Source: CAYMAZ01 sp964388575
GTDB lineage: Bacteria > Bacteroidota > Bacteroidia > Bacteroidales > DTU049
Length of the DNA stretch: 64,000 nt
Assembly (NCBI GenBank): GCA_964388575.1
Contig: CAYMAZ010000005.1
Location: forward strand, 1 to 64,000
Direction of reading: 5' to 3'
Of the stretch, positions 53,701 through 62,413 are shown one piece after another. Within the stretch, counting starts at the first letter, position 1. Each line of letters starts with the position of its first letter. Under the pieces are notes generated by a model. It made no database searches. It was not told the origin of the DNA and saw nothing but the letters and a program-made list of their open reading frames with translations. The translations under genes and the position numbers were made by a program.

Positions 53701-55163
53701 ATATTCAATTGATTACAAGCAATCAATATGGAACAGACACAATCATCTATCCAGGACTGATCACTGTGAACCGACCTCAAACATTGAATGATTCTATACT
53801 TTCAATCTGCAGACCGGGGAACATCCAAATTCCTTCAGGGAATGGGCAGGCTGCACTTTGGTACGATAACCCGAACACACTACAACCAATGGCATATACT
53901 GAGGTTCTTGATTACTATGCCGATTCGCCTGTTGTTGAAATTTTCTGCCGTAATTACATTCCCAATGGGTCATATCAGGGTGGCAAGCCTGACAATTCCG
54001 GAACAGGTGGATATTTCAATTCTTCTGTTGTTCATTTTCTTGGATTCGATATATATCAACCATTGAATCTGAAAGCTGTGACTGTTTACGCCCAGGACAA
54101 CGGGAACAGAACAATCAGAGTCATAGACGGAAATGATAATACAGTTTACACTTCCACTCATTATTTAATTACTGGTCCAAACCGAGTTGAATTAAATTAC
54201 ATCCTGCTACCGGACAATGATTACAAAATTGATGCTGGGCAATACTGCAAATTATATAGGAATGGTTCATCCAGTGGGAACAATCTCGATTATCCTTTCA
54301 CCACACCGGGACTTTTATCCATCAACAGAAGCAGTGCAGGATATCCAAATGCCTCAAAGTATTACTATTTTTTTTATGACTGGGAAGTTGAACCACTTTG
54401 TCTCAGTGCACCGGCTTCAAAAGAAATCCATGTTGAAATATCAGATACAACGATACAGGCCTGGCCGGGTCACACTTTATGCAGCGCAGATTCAATCCTG
54501 CTCGGAGGGCTAAACAACGGTTCCTATTTGTGGATCCCCTGTGGTGATACAACGTCATATATGTTTGTGGACCAATCCGGTCTTTATTCTGCAATGATTG
54601 AAAGCAATGGCTGTTTTGCCTCAACAAATACAATTGAAATCGAGGGTGAGATTTTTCCTCATGCTGAGTTCACATACACCCTGAACGGATTGGAAATCAA
54701 TCTGACAAACACTTCAACCGGAAACAGTTTTCATTGGATGTTCGGCGACGGAAATGAAAGTTTTGATGAACACCCTGTCCATTTTTATGCTCAGGAAGGA
54801 ACATACAATATCACACTTATTGCAGAGAATATCTGTGGAACAGACACCTTTTCACAACAGATTAATGTCGCCGAGACCGGAATATTATCAGGTGAAAACA
54901 ATACAATCATGTTTTTTCCAAATCCTGCTCATGATTATCTTCATATTCAGCTGGTTAACCTAACACTTTCGCAACCAGAAGAAATCCGGATTTACAATTT
55001 GACCGGCCAACTAATAGATGTTATTAATATTCAGGGTGTTACAAATAATATCATGTCAATCCCCATCCATCATATTGCACCGGGAATCTATTTTGCAATC
55101 ATTCAGACAGAGACGGACATCATGTACGGAAAATTCATCAGATCAAACGATGCATCATATTAA
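50790..55163 (+). CDS. Gingipain-like C25 family cysteine peptidase, T9SS cargo, with CUB and PKD domains
   Basis: A 1457-residue secreted protease. A signal peptide (to about 19) is followed by a gingipain-type propeptide region (about 30-200) and the C25 caspase-like domain (about 225-640). His465 is in YHRDHGSDQGWGDPAF, and Cys498 is in VVASVNCQTGKF, the expected dyad. An Ig-like segment comes next. Then come PKD-type domains at about 705-785, 920-1000 (WDFGDGNTSNLQHPQHEY) and 1293-1365, and a CUB-like domain at about 790-910. The T9SS type A sorting domain is at about 1373-1457 (FFPNPAHDYL). The specificity pocket cannot be read. No promoter box is clear; TAATTTTA at 50764-50771 is one base off. 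Confidence 0.88.
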   Translation: MRNLIIFLLFVSHITLFSQNFDNQTLVSTNKNYGETSFKSEYQISSILHLNTISVNNTTMHIPQIQGSGYLQQKGKPALPSFSEIFALESDSVTFTFQAIESDTIDQIVIFPWIGHAVDLQGIPSPEFIIDSVFYNSDVTYPNQNIQISDRQTMNGHRLAVVTICPFEYNPLKQILIIHKRFSIEMKQYEKIHLTSQQNQRSVTSQILKNIICNKEYFDNPESKNNHIENAQNYLIITHPDYIDAARNIAKWREQTGYKTEILSSYAWGSTSIRQAIFNRYYSENQISYVLLLGDHNKVPGSSLISHLGVFPTDRPYAYMDGPNDYFPDIAIGRISVNSAQDAMNVTEKIIGYEKEPVTQQDFYNNALSVAYFQDDNNNNYADRRFAQTAEEILQYLNTLNGKNVNRIYYTNSSTTPLYWNNTYYSAGEPVPTHLLKPGFPWNGNYNNIISGINSGAFLVYHRDHGSDQGWGDPAFNITNVHSLNNGNKLPVVASVNCQTGKFLTTECFAEAFLRHSSGGAVGVFAHAEVSYSGYNDALSMGLIDAIFAQPGLIPNFTGSGHFGSTLTQHDPILTLGDVANQALLRMTQTWGDGWGYEQYQSNIFHYFGDPATRIFTQTPVVITSVHQSSVQCTDTSFSLHSCNIPDALATLTSDNKLIGLTTLQNGSGTISFKPTASNNIILTITAPNTKPYIQTITAAGNCVIADFETTEPTQPCTGSPVIFQNLSTGYYTDLLWNFGLDATPQIMNGNGPHAVHFSQSGLKNITLIAVSPLGNDTTTQQLNILPSCSFVMPPFGYYDVQSCSGILKDNGSDLPYLSDSESQVLIHSSGANQIELTFSLFDIQTSTGCNSNFIQIFSGEPLSGTLIGTYCNSNPPPVPLIIMNDSVGLYFVSAQNPGFLGFEMVWQCVTPGIAPSADFGFEFADHCGHIIQFLDNSLYQPNGWNWDFGDGNTSNLQHPQHEYLLNGTYDIQLITSNQYGTDTIIYPGLITVNRPQTLNDSILSICRPGNIQIPSGNGQAALWYDNPNTLQPMAYTEVLDYYADSPVVEIFCRNYIPNGSYQGGKPDNSGTGGYFNSSVVHFLGFDIYQPLNLKAVTVYAQDNGNRTIRVIDGNDNTVYTSTHYLITGPNRVELNYILLPDNDYKIDAGQYCKLYRNGSSSGNNLDYPFTTPGLLSINRSSAGYPNASKYYYFFYDWEVEPLCLSAPASKEIHVEISDTTIQAWPGHTLCSADSILLGGLNNGSYLWIPCGDTTSYMFVDQSGLYSAMIESNGCFASTNTIEIEGEIFPHAEFTYTLNGLEINLTNTSTGNSFHWMFGDGNESFDEHPVHFYAQEGTYNITLIAENICGTDTFSQQINVAETGILSGENNTIMFFPNPAHDYLHIQLVNLTLSQPEEIRIYNLTGQLIDVINIQGVTNNIMSIPIHHIAPGIYFAIIQTETDIMYGKFIRSNDASY

Positions 55164-55203
55164 TTTTTTTTAAATCCATTCACACCCAATACCAACATCT
55201 GAT

Positions 55204-56043
55204 ATGAGAAAGTTGACCTTCTTTTTTTTCACAATTTATATCGCAGCACTTCAGATTTGTGCACAGGAACAAGATACCATAAAAATAAAAGCTTTACGGT
55301 ATTTCACAACTGAATTTGGTTTCGGGCATGGCTCATACAGAGATGTGGGTGTTTCTCCTCTCATATATTCAGGGGTTATGCCATCACTTGCTATTGGTCA
55401 CAAGGCTACCAAACCTCATTTTATTTGGGAAACCAAAGCTTCGGTTCATTATGCCATGTATTCCAGATCAACAGGAGATGCCATATATCGGACCAATGCA
55501 TACGGTTTTCATTTTCAATCTGATTTTTACAGAAAAACTTCTGCGGAAATGAACAATTTGAGTTTTTATGTTGGCACAGGAACTTCCTATGACATGTCAG
55601 CCAGAGTATCTCCACATTACATGAATGCAGGTTTTGTATTGAACAATTTTATTCATCTGCATTTGAACGGGAAACTGGCACTTTCGTTCATGGCAAAACC
55701 TGTTGATAAAAGGCTTATGTTTATCAACATCAAACGTCCTGAAAGAAAATATTCCCTTGCGCTGAATTTAAACATCCCCTTTGCCTCGATTTATCAACAT
55801 CCAGGATATTCGTATGTCTCTCACGGAACAACAAATGAAAATAATGAATTCAGTGACTACAGATGGCATGTTCTTATTTTTTCAGGCATTACAGGTCGAA
55901 TTGAATTGCTCAGACATCTGGACAATGGAAATGCATTGGGCATTGCCTATAACCTGCACATTTTCTCAAGTAAAAGCAATCTTAGAAATTATTTGCAAAT
56001 GGCAGACCAGTCCGTCTCATTATCAATGTTTTTAAAACTATAA
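55204..56043 (+). CDS. Exported protein of unknown function, probable outer-membrane beta barrel
   Basis: A 279-residue protein with a signal peptide (FFFFTIYIAALQICAQE). The mature part is rich in amphipathic strands with aromatic ends, and the last residue sequence VSLSMFLKL has a barrel-like C-terminal strand ending in a hydrophobic residue. No family is recognised with certainty. It lies 40 bases after the gingipain-like gene and 15 bases before the S41 lipoprotein peptidase, so the three are probably one transcription unit. Confidence 0.6.
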   Translation: MRKLTFFFFTIYIAALQICAQEQDTIKIKALRYFTTEFGFGHGSYRDVGVSPLIYSGVMPSLAIGHKATKPHFIWETKASVHYAMYSRSTGDAIYRTNAYGFHFQSDFYRKTSAEMNNLSFYVGTGTSYDMSARVSPHYMNAGFVLNNFIHLHLNGKLALSFMAKPVDKRLMFINIKRPERKYSLALNLNIPFASIYQHPGYSYVSHGTTNENNEFSDYRWHVLIFSGITGRIELLRHLDNGNALGIAYNLHIFSSKSNLRNYLQMADQSVSLSMFLKL

Positions 56044-56058
56044 CATCACAATTAGAAT

Positions 56059-57081
56059 ATGAAACCAAATACATTCATAGCAATATTATTAATCAGTACA
56101 GTTCTTTCTTCCTGTGAAAAAGTTTTTCTTGGTAAAGACATTGAAAATTCACCCAGAAATAACTTCAACTATCTCTGGGAAAAAGTTGCAACAGGATATT
56201 CATTCTTTGACGTCAAGGAAGTAAATTGGGATTCAGTTTATTATCATTATTCTCCACTTATAACAGACGAACTGACTCAAGAACAACTCTTTGACCACCT
56301 GGCTGAAATGCTCAACATATTGAGAGATGGACATGTAAACTTGTATTCACCATTCAAAACATCACGCTTTGATGTTTCAATGCTTGGGCCTGTCAATATT
56401 GACTTTCGAGTTATCCGTGAAAATTATCTTCATGAAGACTTTGTAATCACAGGTCCGTTTTCACATGGATTTTTGGAGAACAATGAGGTTGGCTATATCC
56501 GTTACCCAAGCTTCAGCAATAGTGTCACACATCAACATTTAGACTACATCTTAAACAGATACAAAGATACAAGAGGGCTCATTTTTGACATCAGGCAAAA
56601 CGGAGGTGGGCACATTGAAAACATTTTCAAAATTTTGTCGCGATTTGTGGATCAAAAAACGATCGTTTACTATTCCAGAATTAAAACCGCCTATTATGGT
56701 GTCACTGACTCAACATTCAGTGAGCCTGTTCCTGTCTTTGTGAGTCCTTCATCCGAAATCAGATATCTGAACCCAGTTGTTTTGCTCACCGATCGGGGAA
56801 CCTACAGTGCTGCATCATTTTTAACAGTTTCATGTTTTGCTTTGCCCAATTTCACAATCATTGGTGACACAACGGGTGGTGGTCTTGGAATGCCCAACGG
56901 AGGACAATTGCCAAATGGCTGGACTTACAGATTTTCTGTTACAAAAACTCTTTGTGTTGATGGCAATAATTATGAAAATGGTGTTCCTCCTGATATGTAT
57001 TTGACTCTCTCCCCAGATCACAATGTCACCGGCATTGACAACATTTTAGAAAAGGCAATTGAAGTTATTCTGAACCACTGA
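56059..57081 (+). CDS. S41 family peptidase, lipoprotein
   Basis: A 340-residue tail-processing-type serine peptidase. The lipobox LSSC (about residues 16-19) marks it as a lipoprotein. The S41 core is small: LRDGHVNL with His92, GLIFDIRQNGGGHIENIF, and the catalytic Ser250 in DRGTYSAASF. DTTGGGLGMPNGGQLPNGW completes the substrate loop. No PDZ domain is present, unlike the tricorn-type protease elsewhere in this window. It may degrade peptides or process surface proteins; no substrate can be deduced. Confidence 0.85.
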   Translation: MKPNTFIAILLISTVLSSCEKVFLGKDIENSPRNNFNYLWEKVATGYSFFDVKEVNWDSVYYHYSPLITDELTQEQLFDHLAEMLNILRDGHVNLYSPFKTSRFDVSMLGPVNIDFRVIRENYLHEDFVITGPFSHGFLENNEVGYIRYPSFSNSVTHQHLDYILNRYKDTRGLIFDIRQNGGGHIENIFKILSRFVDQKTIVYYSRIKTAYYGVTDSTFSEPVPVFVSPSSEIRYLNPVVLLTDRGTYSAASFLTVSCFALPNFTIIGDTTGGGLGMPNGGQLPNGWTYRFSVTKTLCVDGNNYENGVPPDMYLTLSPDHNVTGIDNILEKAIEVILNH

Positions 57082-57148
57082 TTTACAATTTGTTAGCTTA
57101 GTATTTCAAGTTAAAGGCCATCCCTAAGACCTTTTTCTTAAAAATACG

Positions 57149-57156
57149 TAACTTTG
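57149..57156 (+). promoter_or_regulatory. Promoter -7 box (TAACTTTG) of the M23-LysM gene
   Basis: A perfect TAnnTTTG followed by AC, 38 bases before the ATG at 57195. No -33 TTTG seen at the expected place. Confidence 0.5.
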
Positions 57157-57194
57157 ACGCCTTAAATTTTTTACAAAAATTCAATTCTGAGTTT

Positions 57195-58148
57195 ATGAGA
57201 AAAAAGATCAATCACATTTTAATGCTGTTTATTTTTCTATTTGTTTTTGTTATACATGGAAAATCACAGGAAAACGATTTTGAAATCGGGATCATGGATA
57301 CGATAATATACTTCGGAGAAAAACTTATACTTTACGAAAACAACACCTGGGAGTTTTTGTCTGATATACAGGCGATGGAGCGGGACCGTGAAATGGCAGA
57401 CACCATGAAGATATTCACTGAATACTGGGATAATGAACAGATCTTTGCTTACAGTTCAACAGAAAAGCAATCATTTCCAGATTCTTTAGCCATCATACTT
57501 ACAGGAAATGACCGCAGATTTGCATTACCTTTTTACAACACCATCAACTCTGGTTTTGGATGGAGAGGAAGGCGGGTACACAATGGTATTGACATCAGGT
57601 TAAATAAGGGAGAGCCTGTTAAAGCAGCATTTGACGGTAAAGTCAGATACGCAAAATACAATAACGGTGGCTATGGCAAACTTGTCATTGTTCGTCATTT
57701 CAATGGTCTTGAAACCTATTACAGTCATCTGAATCACATATATGTCCAACCCAACCAGGTTGTTAAAGCTGGTCAGATAATCGGTACAGGAGGAAACACA
57801 GGAGCGACATGGACAGGAGACCATTTACATTTTGAAATGAGATTTATGGACAAACCTTTTGATCCGATGCTGGCCATTGAGTATGATTCACTTCGATTAA
57901 AATCAGACACACTTGTATTAACAACTGAGAGCTTTAAAATTACACAAACGCATAAAGGTGAACCCACCAAACGTGGAAGCAGCTCTTATCAGATTGATCC
58001 CAATGCAACTTATCACACTGTCAGATCCGGAGACACACTCGGGCATATTGCAATACGATACAGGACAAGTGTTGACAGATTGTGCCGGATCAATAAAATT
58101 AACCGTAACACGGTTTTGCAAATCGGACAAAAAATCAAGGTAAGATAA
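57195..58148 (+). CDS. M23 family metallopeptidase with C-terminal LysM
   Basis: A 317-residue exported peptidoglycan hydrolase. A signal peptide (about 1-24) is followed by an uncharacterised 90-residue region and the LytM/M23 domain, with zinc ligands in VHNGIDIR, YSHL and GDHLHFEMR. A LysM repeat forms the C terminus (YHTVRSGDTLGHIAIRYRTS, then INRNTVLQIGQKIKVR). The zinc site looks complete, so it is likely an active endopeptidase that cuts peptide cross-links, although some M23 proteins are activators. It precedes the beta-propeller gene by 11 bases. Confidence 0.9.
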   Translation: MRKKINHILMLFIFLFVFVIHGKSQENDFEIGIMDTIIYFGEKLILYENNTWEFLSDIQAMERDREMADTMKIFTEYWDNEQIFAYSSTEKQSFPDSLAIILTGNDRRFALPFYNTINSGFGWRGRRVHNGIDIRLNKGEPVKAAFDGKVRYAKYNNGGYGKLVIVRHFNGLETYYSHLNHIYVQPNQVVKAGQIIGTGGNTGATWTGDHLHFEMRFMDKPFDPMLAIEYDSLRLKSDTLVLTTESFKITQTHKGEPTKRGSSSYQIDPNATYHTVRSGDTLGHIAIRYRTSVDRLCRINKINRNTVLQIGQKIKVR

Positions 58149-58159
58149 GAATTGTCAGT

Positions 58160-59563
58160 ATGAAGATAATCATCTGTTTATTTCTTTTCATTTTAACAAG
58201 CATATCAAGTCCTGTTTTTGCTACCAGGGACACATTGCAAAAAAAAATTGTTCCCCGCGTCCTGATGGAAACCACTTCACTTCCAACCGGCACTCCTGTT
58301 AAACTCAGACTTGTGCATCGTTTTCAGAAGTATAATAAAGACCCGTTTCATACATCTGATATTTACGATTTATCGATTGACTCACCCAAATCGGTCAACT
58401 TCACACCTGACGGAAAAAAGTTCTACGTTCATTCACTGGAAGGACAAAGGACCTCAGTGTATGACACAGAATCCATGACTTTAAAAAAACAGATCCTGCA
58501 TCAGTTCAACTCCACAGATAAGAACCTATTTAAGGATGGGGAACACACAATCTTCAATTACACATACAGAGATCATTATACTGACTTCAACATCTTCGGA
58601 GGGAAACCTGTTGAAAGCTGCATGTCTCACAACGGAAAATACTTATGGGTGACATATTATCGTCGTGATTTTGACATCAATGCAGAATGTCCTTCAGCAC
58701 TTGCAATTATTGATACTGAAACAGATTCAATTGTTCGTGTCATGCCAACAGGACCTCTTCCAAAAATGATTGCTTCATCTCCTGACAATAAATATATTGC
58801 TGTAACACACTGGGGTGACAACACGGTAGGAATTATTGACATTGGCTCTTCGTCTTTCACTGATTTTCATTATATTGCTCATCTGATCGTAGACTACAGG
58901 ATTGTACTTGAGTTTGGTGATGAACCTGTGAACCGTGATCAAAGATGTGGTCATTGTCTGAGAGGAACTGTATTTACACCGGACGGAAAAAATCTTTTAG
59001 TGGGAAAAATGGGAGGATCAGGCGGTATAGCCATTTTCACGGTTCCTCAGTTTGAATATCTGGGAACAGTAACAGGACAAAAAAGCAATATCCGACATTT
59101 GATAATTCACGATGAAGACATTATCATCAGTACCAATAACACTGGATTTATTCAAAAAACCAGATGGGCGGATTTGATTGCAACCAAATCCACTTCTCCA
59201 GGTAAGACGACCGCTTACGATGAATGGATTAATTGTCAGACAGGATCTGGTGTCAGAACGATTGCAACAAATTCGTCTGGAGAATATATTTTTGCCTCTG
59301 TCAATAATGAATCAAAAATAGCAGTCGTAAGAAGATCTGACATGAAGCTCATTTGCTCAGTAAAAGCTGATGCATATCCTGTGGGACTTGCTGTATCACC
59401 TGACGACAGCAAACTGATTGTTACTTCTCAGGGAAAGAATGACCTAGGAGGCAATTCTGTGATGATCTTTGAAATCAAATATTTCCGGTGGCAAGATGAG
59501 ATGTTGCTGTCAAAAACATTAAAAGGGTTGTTTCAGGGTGCAGCAAAAATCTGCCCTATTTAA
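58160..59563 (+). CDS. Secreted beta-propeller protein with a CGHC motif
   Basis: A 467-residue exported protein. A signal peptide (about 1-22) is followed by YVTN/WD40-type blades: VNFTPDGKKFYVHSLEGQRT, IASSPDNKYIAVTHWGDNTV and VGLAVSPDDSKLIVTSQGKN. A CGHC pair lies between blades (about residue 258-261, in RDQRCGHCLRG). It looks like a thioredoxin-type CxxC but could be structural. The last 8 bases overlap the uvrA stop on the other strand. Function is unknown; it is co-directional with M23-LysM and probably co-transcribed. Confidence 0.7.
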   Translation: MKIIICLFLFILTSISSPVFATRDTLQKKIVPRVLMETTSLPTGTPVKLRLVHRFQKYNKDPFHTSDIYDLSIDSPKSVNFTPDGKKFYVHSLEGQRTSVYDTESMTLKKQILHQFNSTDKNLFKDGEHTIFNYTYRDHYTDFNIFGGKPVESCMSHNGKYLWVTYYRRDFDINAECPSALAIIDTETDSIVRVMPTGPLPKMIASSPDNKYIAVTHWGDNTVGIIDIGSSSFTDFHYIAHLIVDYRIVLEFGDEPVNRDQRCGHCLRGTVFTPDGKNLLVGKMGGSGGIAIFTVPQFEYLGTVTGQKSNIRHLIIHDEDIIISTNNTGFIQKTRWADLIATKSTSPGKTTAYDEWINCQTGSGVRTIATNSSGEYIFASVNNESKIAVVRRSDMKLICSVKADAYPVGLAVSPDDSKLIVTSQGKNDLGGNSVMIFEIKYFRWQDEMLLSKTLKGLFQGAAKICPI

Positions 59564-62402
59564 GAATACCTTTAAGAAATTGTCCTGTATAACTGTCCGA
59601 TGATTCTGCAACCTTTTCCGGAGTTCCATAAGCAATGATTTCGCCACCTTTTTCGCCACCCTCATATCCCAAGTCGATCACATAATCAGCAACTTTAATC
59701 ACATCAAGATTGTGTTCAATCACAACGATGGTATTACCTCTTTCAACAAGTCCCTGAAGGATATCAAGCAAAACTCTGATATCTTCAAAATGAAGACCAG
59801 TGGTTGGCTCATCGAGAATATACAGTGTCTTTCCTGTATCCCTTTTCGCCAATTCAGCAGCAAGTTTGACTCTTTGGTTTTCACCTCCAGAAAGTGTTGT
59901 TGAACTTTGCCCAAGTGTGAGATATCCCAACCCAACCGTTTGTAACGCCCTGAGAGGTTGTATTATTGAAGGGTGATCCTCAAAAAACTCACAGGCTTGA
60001 TTTATCGTCATTTGCAAAATGTCATAGACAGATTTTCCTTTGAACCGTATTTCAAGTGTTTCACGATTGAATCTTTTACCACCACACACATGACAAACAA
60101 CGTGAACATTTGGTAAAAAGCCCATTTCAATATTTTCCAGTCCGGCACCCTTGCATGTTTCACAGCGTCCACCCTTTACATTGAAGGAAAACCGTCCGGG
60201 TTTATATCCTCTGACTTTGGACTGGGTTGTTTCTGCATAGAGTTTTCTGATGTGATCAAAAACCCCTGTATAGGTTGCAGGATTTGAGCGGGGTGTTTTG
60301 CCGATAGGATCCTGGTTTACTTCAATAACTTTATTAATGAATTCTGTACCGTTTACAGCATTGTATGGTAGTGGCTGAAGTTTTGACCTGTTTATCAAAT
60401 TACTCATAACCGGATACAATGTCTCATTAATCAGTGAAGATTTACCGCTTCCAGATACACCTGTAACACAAACAAACTGACCCAAAGGCAAATCAAGAGT
60501 AACATCTTTCAGATTATTTCCCTTGCATCCTTTCAAACTCAGAACCTTTCCGTTCATGGGTCGTCTTTGTGAAGGAATTTTTATTTTCATATCGCCCTTG
60601 AGATATTTGCAGGTCACTGATTCGCATGACAACATTTCAGATGGAGTTCCGGCACCCATAATACGTCCGCCCTTTCTTCCGGCACCCGGACCAATATCAA
60701 TTATAAAATCAGCTGACATAATCATTTCCTGATCATGCTCCACAACAATGATGCTGTTTCCCTTATCTTTCAGATGTTTCAATGACTCGATCAACCTTCT
60801 GTTATCACGTTGATGCAACCCGATACTTGGTTCATCAAGAATATACAAAACGCCGGTCAGATTCGAAGCAATTTGTGTCGCAAGCCTGATTCTCTGAGAT
60901 TCCCCTCCGGACAAACTTCTCGATGGTCGTGACAATGAAATATACTCAAGTCCAACATCAACAAGAAATCCAAGACGATGCTGAATCTCCTTGACGATGT
61001 CTTTTGCAATACGTTTTTGCCTTTCATCCATGGTCGATTCAGCTATATAAATCCATTCTTTCAGGCGATCAATCTGCATTTCAGAGATTTCTGAGATGTT
61101 TTTGCCATGGATCAGAAAATGAAGTGATTCTTTCTTCAATCGCCCTCCGTTGCATTCAGGACATGTTTTTTTGGTCAAAAAACCAGTTGCCCAACGCTGC
61201 AAACTCACCGGTGCATCATCTGTATTCTGCTGTTCAATATATGCTACGACTCCTTCATACCTGACCGGAACTGCGCTGGTTACTCCAATATAATCATTGG
61301 ATAAATAAAGTGCTTCGTTTGATCCGAAAAGTAAAAGATTTTTCACATCATCATCGAGCTGGCCAACCGGTTCATTGAGTGTAAAACCAAATTTTTTTCC
61401 CAGAGCTTCAAGTTGATTAAAAATATAAGATGTTTTATGCTTTCCGAGTGGAGCAATTCCTCCGTCACGTATGGAAAGTTTCTGATCAGGGAATACTTTT
61501 GCAGTATCAACTTCAGTAATGATCCCGAGACCGTTACATTTCGGACAGGCTCCGTAAGGAGAATTAAATGAAAAACTATTGGGTTCGGGCAAATTATAAG
61601 AAATTCCCGTATGTTCACACATCAGATATTTGCTGAAAAATGATACCTTGTCATTTTCTTCATCCCAAATCTGACACTGTCCCTTTCCATATCGAAATGC
61701 AGTAGCAATGGAGTTTTTCAGTCTGATATGTGAACCTTTCTCCACCTCGATTGTATCAACTAGCAAATCAATATCATGAGTCTTATATCTGTCCACTTTC
61801 ATGTTTTGTCTGAGCTCCTGAAACTGACCATCGATTTTGACTTTCAGAAAACCTTTTTTCAGCCAAGATTCGAACAGTTCCCTGTAATGCCCTTTCCTCC
61901 CTCTTACAAGAGGACAAAGTACATGGATTTTCTGCTGATTGTAAGCAGTCATGATTTTTTCAACAATCTTTGCCTCTGTCAAATTAATCATTGGCTTACC
62001 TGTATTATAGGAATATGCTGTTGAGGCACGGGCATACAATAATCTTAAAAAATCATAAATTTCTGTAATGGTTCCGACAGTACTTCGCGGATTTTTGCTT
62101 ATGGTTTTTTGTTCAATTGATACAGCCGGACTCAAGCCGGTTACTTCATCTACGTCAGGTCGTTCAAGTTTCCCGATAAACTGTCTTGCATAGGCAGAAA
62201 AAGTCTCCATGTATCTTCTCTGCGATTCAGCAAAAATGGTGTCAAATGCAAGTGAAGATTTTCCGCTTCCGCTTAGACCAGTAATTACAACAAGCTGATT
62301 ATGTGGTATCTCAATGTCAATATTTTTAAGATTATTCTCTCTTGCACCGTGTATTGATATCACATCTTGTTTTTCAGGCAATAACTTTTTGTTGTCAGGC
62401 AT
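59556..62402 (-). CDS. uvrA: Excinuclease ABC subunit A
   Basis: A 948-residue DNA-damage sensor of nucleotide excision repair. Two ABC modules have Walker A in GLSGSGKSSLAFDT and in GVSGSGKSSLINET, with signature blocks SLSGGESQRIRLA and TLSGGENQRVKLA. Zinc modules are CPKCNGLGI, CPECNGGRL and CETCKGAG with CHVCGG. All are complete and the length is normal. It follows the lytic transglycosylase gene by 11 bases and overlaps the beta-propeller gene by 8 bases at its 3' end. Confidence 0.97.
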   Translation of the reverse strand: MPDNKKLLPEKQDVISIHGARENNLKNIDIEIPHNQLVVITGLSGSGKSSLAFDTIFAESQRRYMETFSAYARQFIGKLERPDVDEVTGLSPAVSIEQKTISKNPRSTVGTITEIYDFLRLLYARASTAYSYNTGKPMINLTEAKIVEKIMTAYNQQKIHVLCPLVRGRKGHYRELFESWLKKGFLKVKIDGQFQELRQNMKVDRYKTHDIDLLVDTIEVEKGSHIRLKNSIATAFRYGKGQCQIWDEENDKVSFFSKYLMCEHTGISYNLPEPNSFSFNSPYGACPKCNGLGIITEVDTAKVFPDQKLSIRDGGIAPLGKHKTSYIFNQLEALGKKFGFTLNEPVGQLDDDVKNLLLFGSNEALYLSNDYIGVTSAVPVRYEGVVAYIEQQNTDDAPVSLQRWATGFLTKKTCPECNGGRLKKESLHFLIHGKNISEISEMQIDRLKEWIYIAESTMDERQKRIAKDIVKEIQHRLGFLVDVGLEYISLSRPSRSLSGGESQRIRLATQIASNLTGVLYILDEPSIGLHQRDNRRLIESLKHLKDKGNSIIVVEHDQEMIMSADFIIDIGPGAGRKGGRIMGAGTPSEMLSCESVTCKYLKGDMKIKIPSQRRPMNGKVLSLKGCKGNNLKDVTLDLPLGQFVCVTGVSGSGKSSLINETLYPVMSNLINRSKLQPLPYNAVNGTEFINKVIEVNQDPIGKTPRSNPATYTGVFDHIRKLYAETTQSKVRGYKPGRFSFNVKGGRCETCKGAGLENIEMGFLPNVHVVCHVCGGKRFNRETLEIRFKGKSVYDILQMTINQACEFFEDHPSIIQPLRALQTVGLGYLTLGQSSTTLSGGENQRVKLAAELAKRDTGKTLYILDEPTTGLHFEDIRVLLDILQGLVERGNTIVVIEHNLDVIKVADYVIDLGYEGGEKGGEIIAYGTPEKVAESSDSYTGQFLKGILK

Positions 62403-62413
62403 GTCTGAAAAAA

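Noticed and set aside
57082..57148. Terminator after the S41 lipoprotein gene (AAAGG and CCTTT pair)
   Set aside because: Only five pairs with a long loop, so it is not distinguishable from chance.
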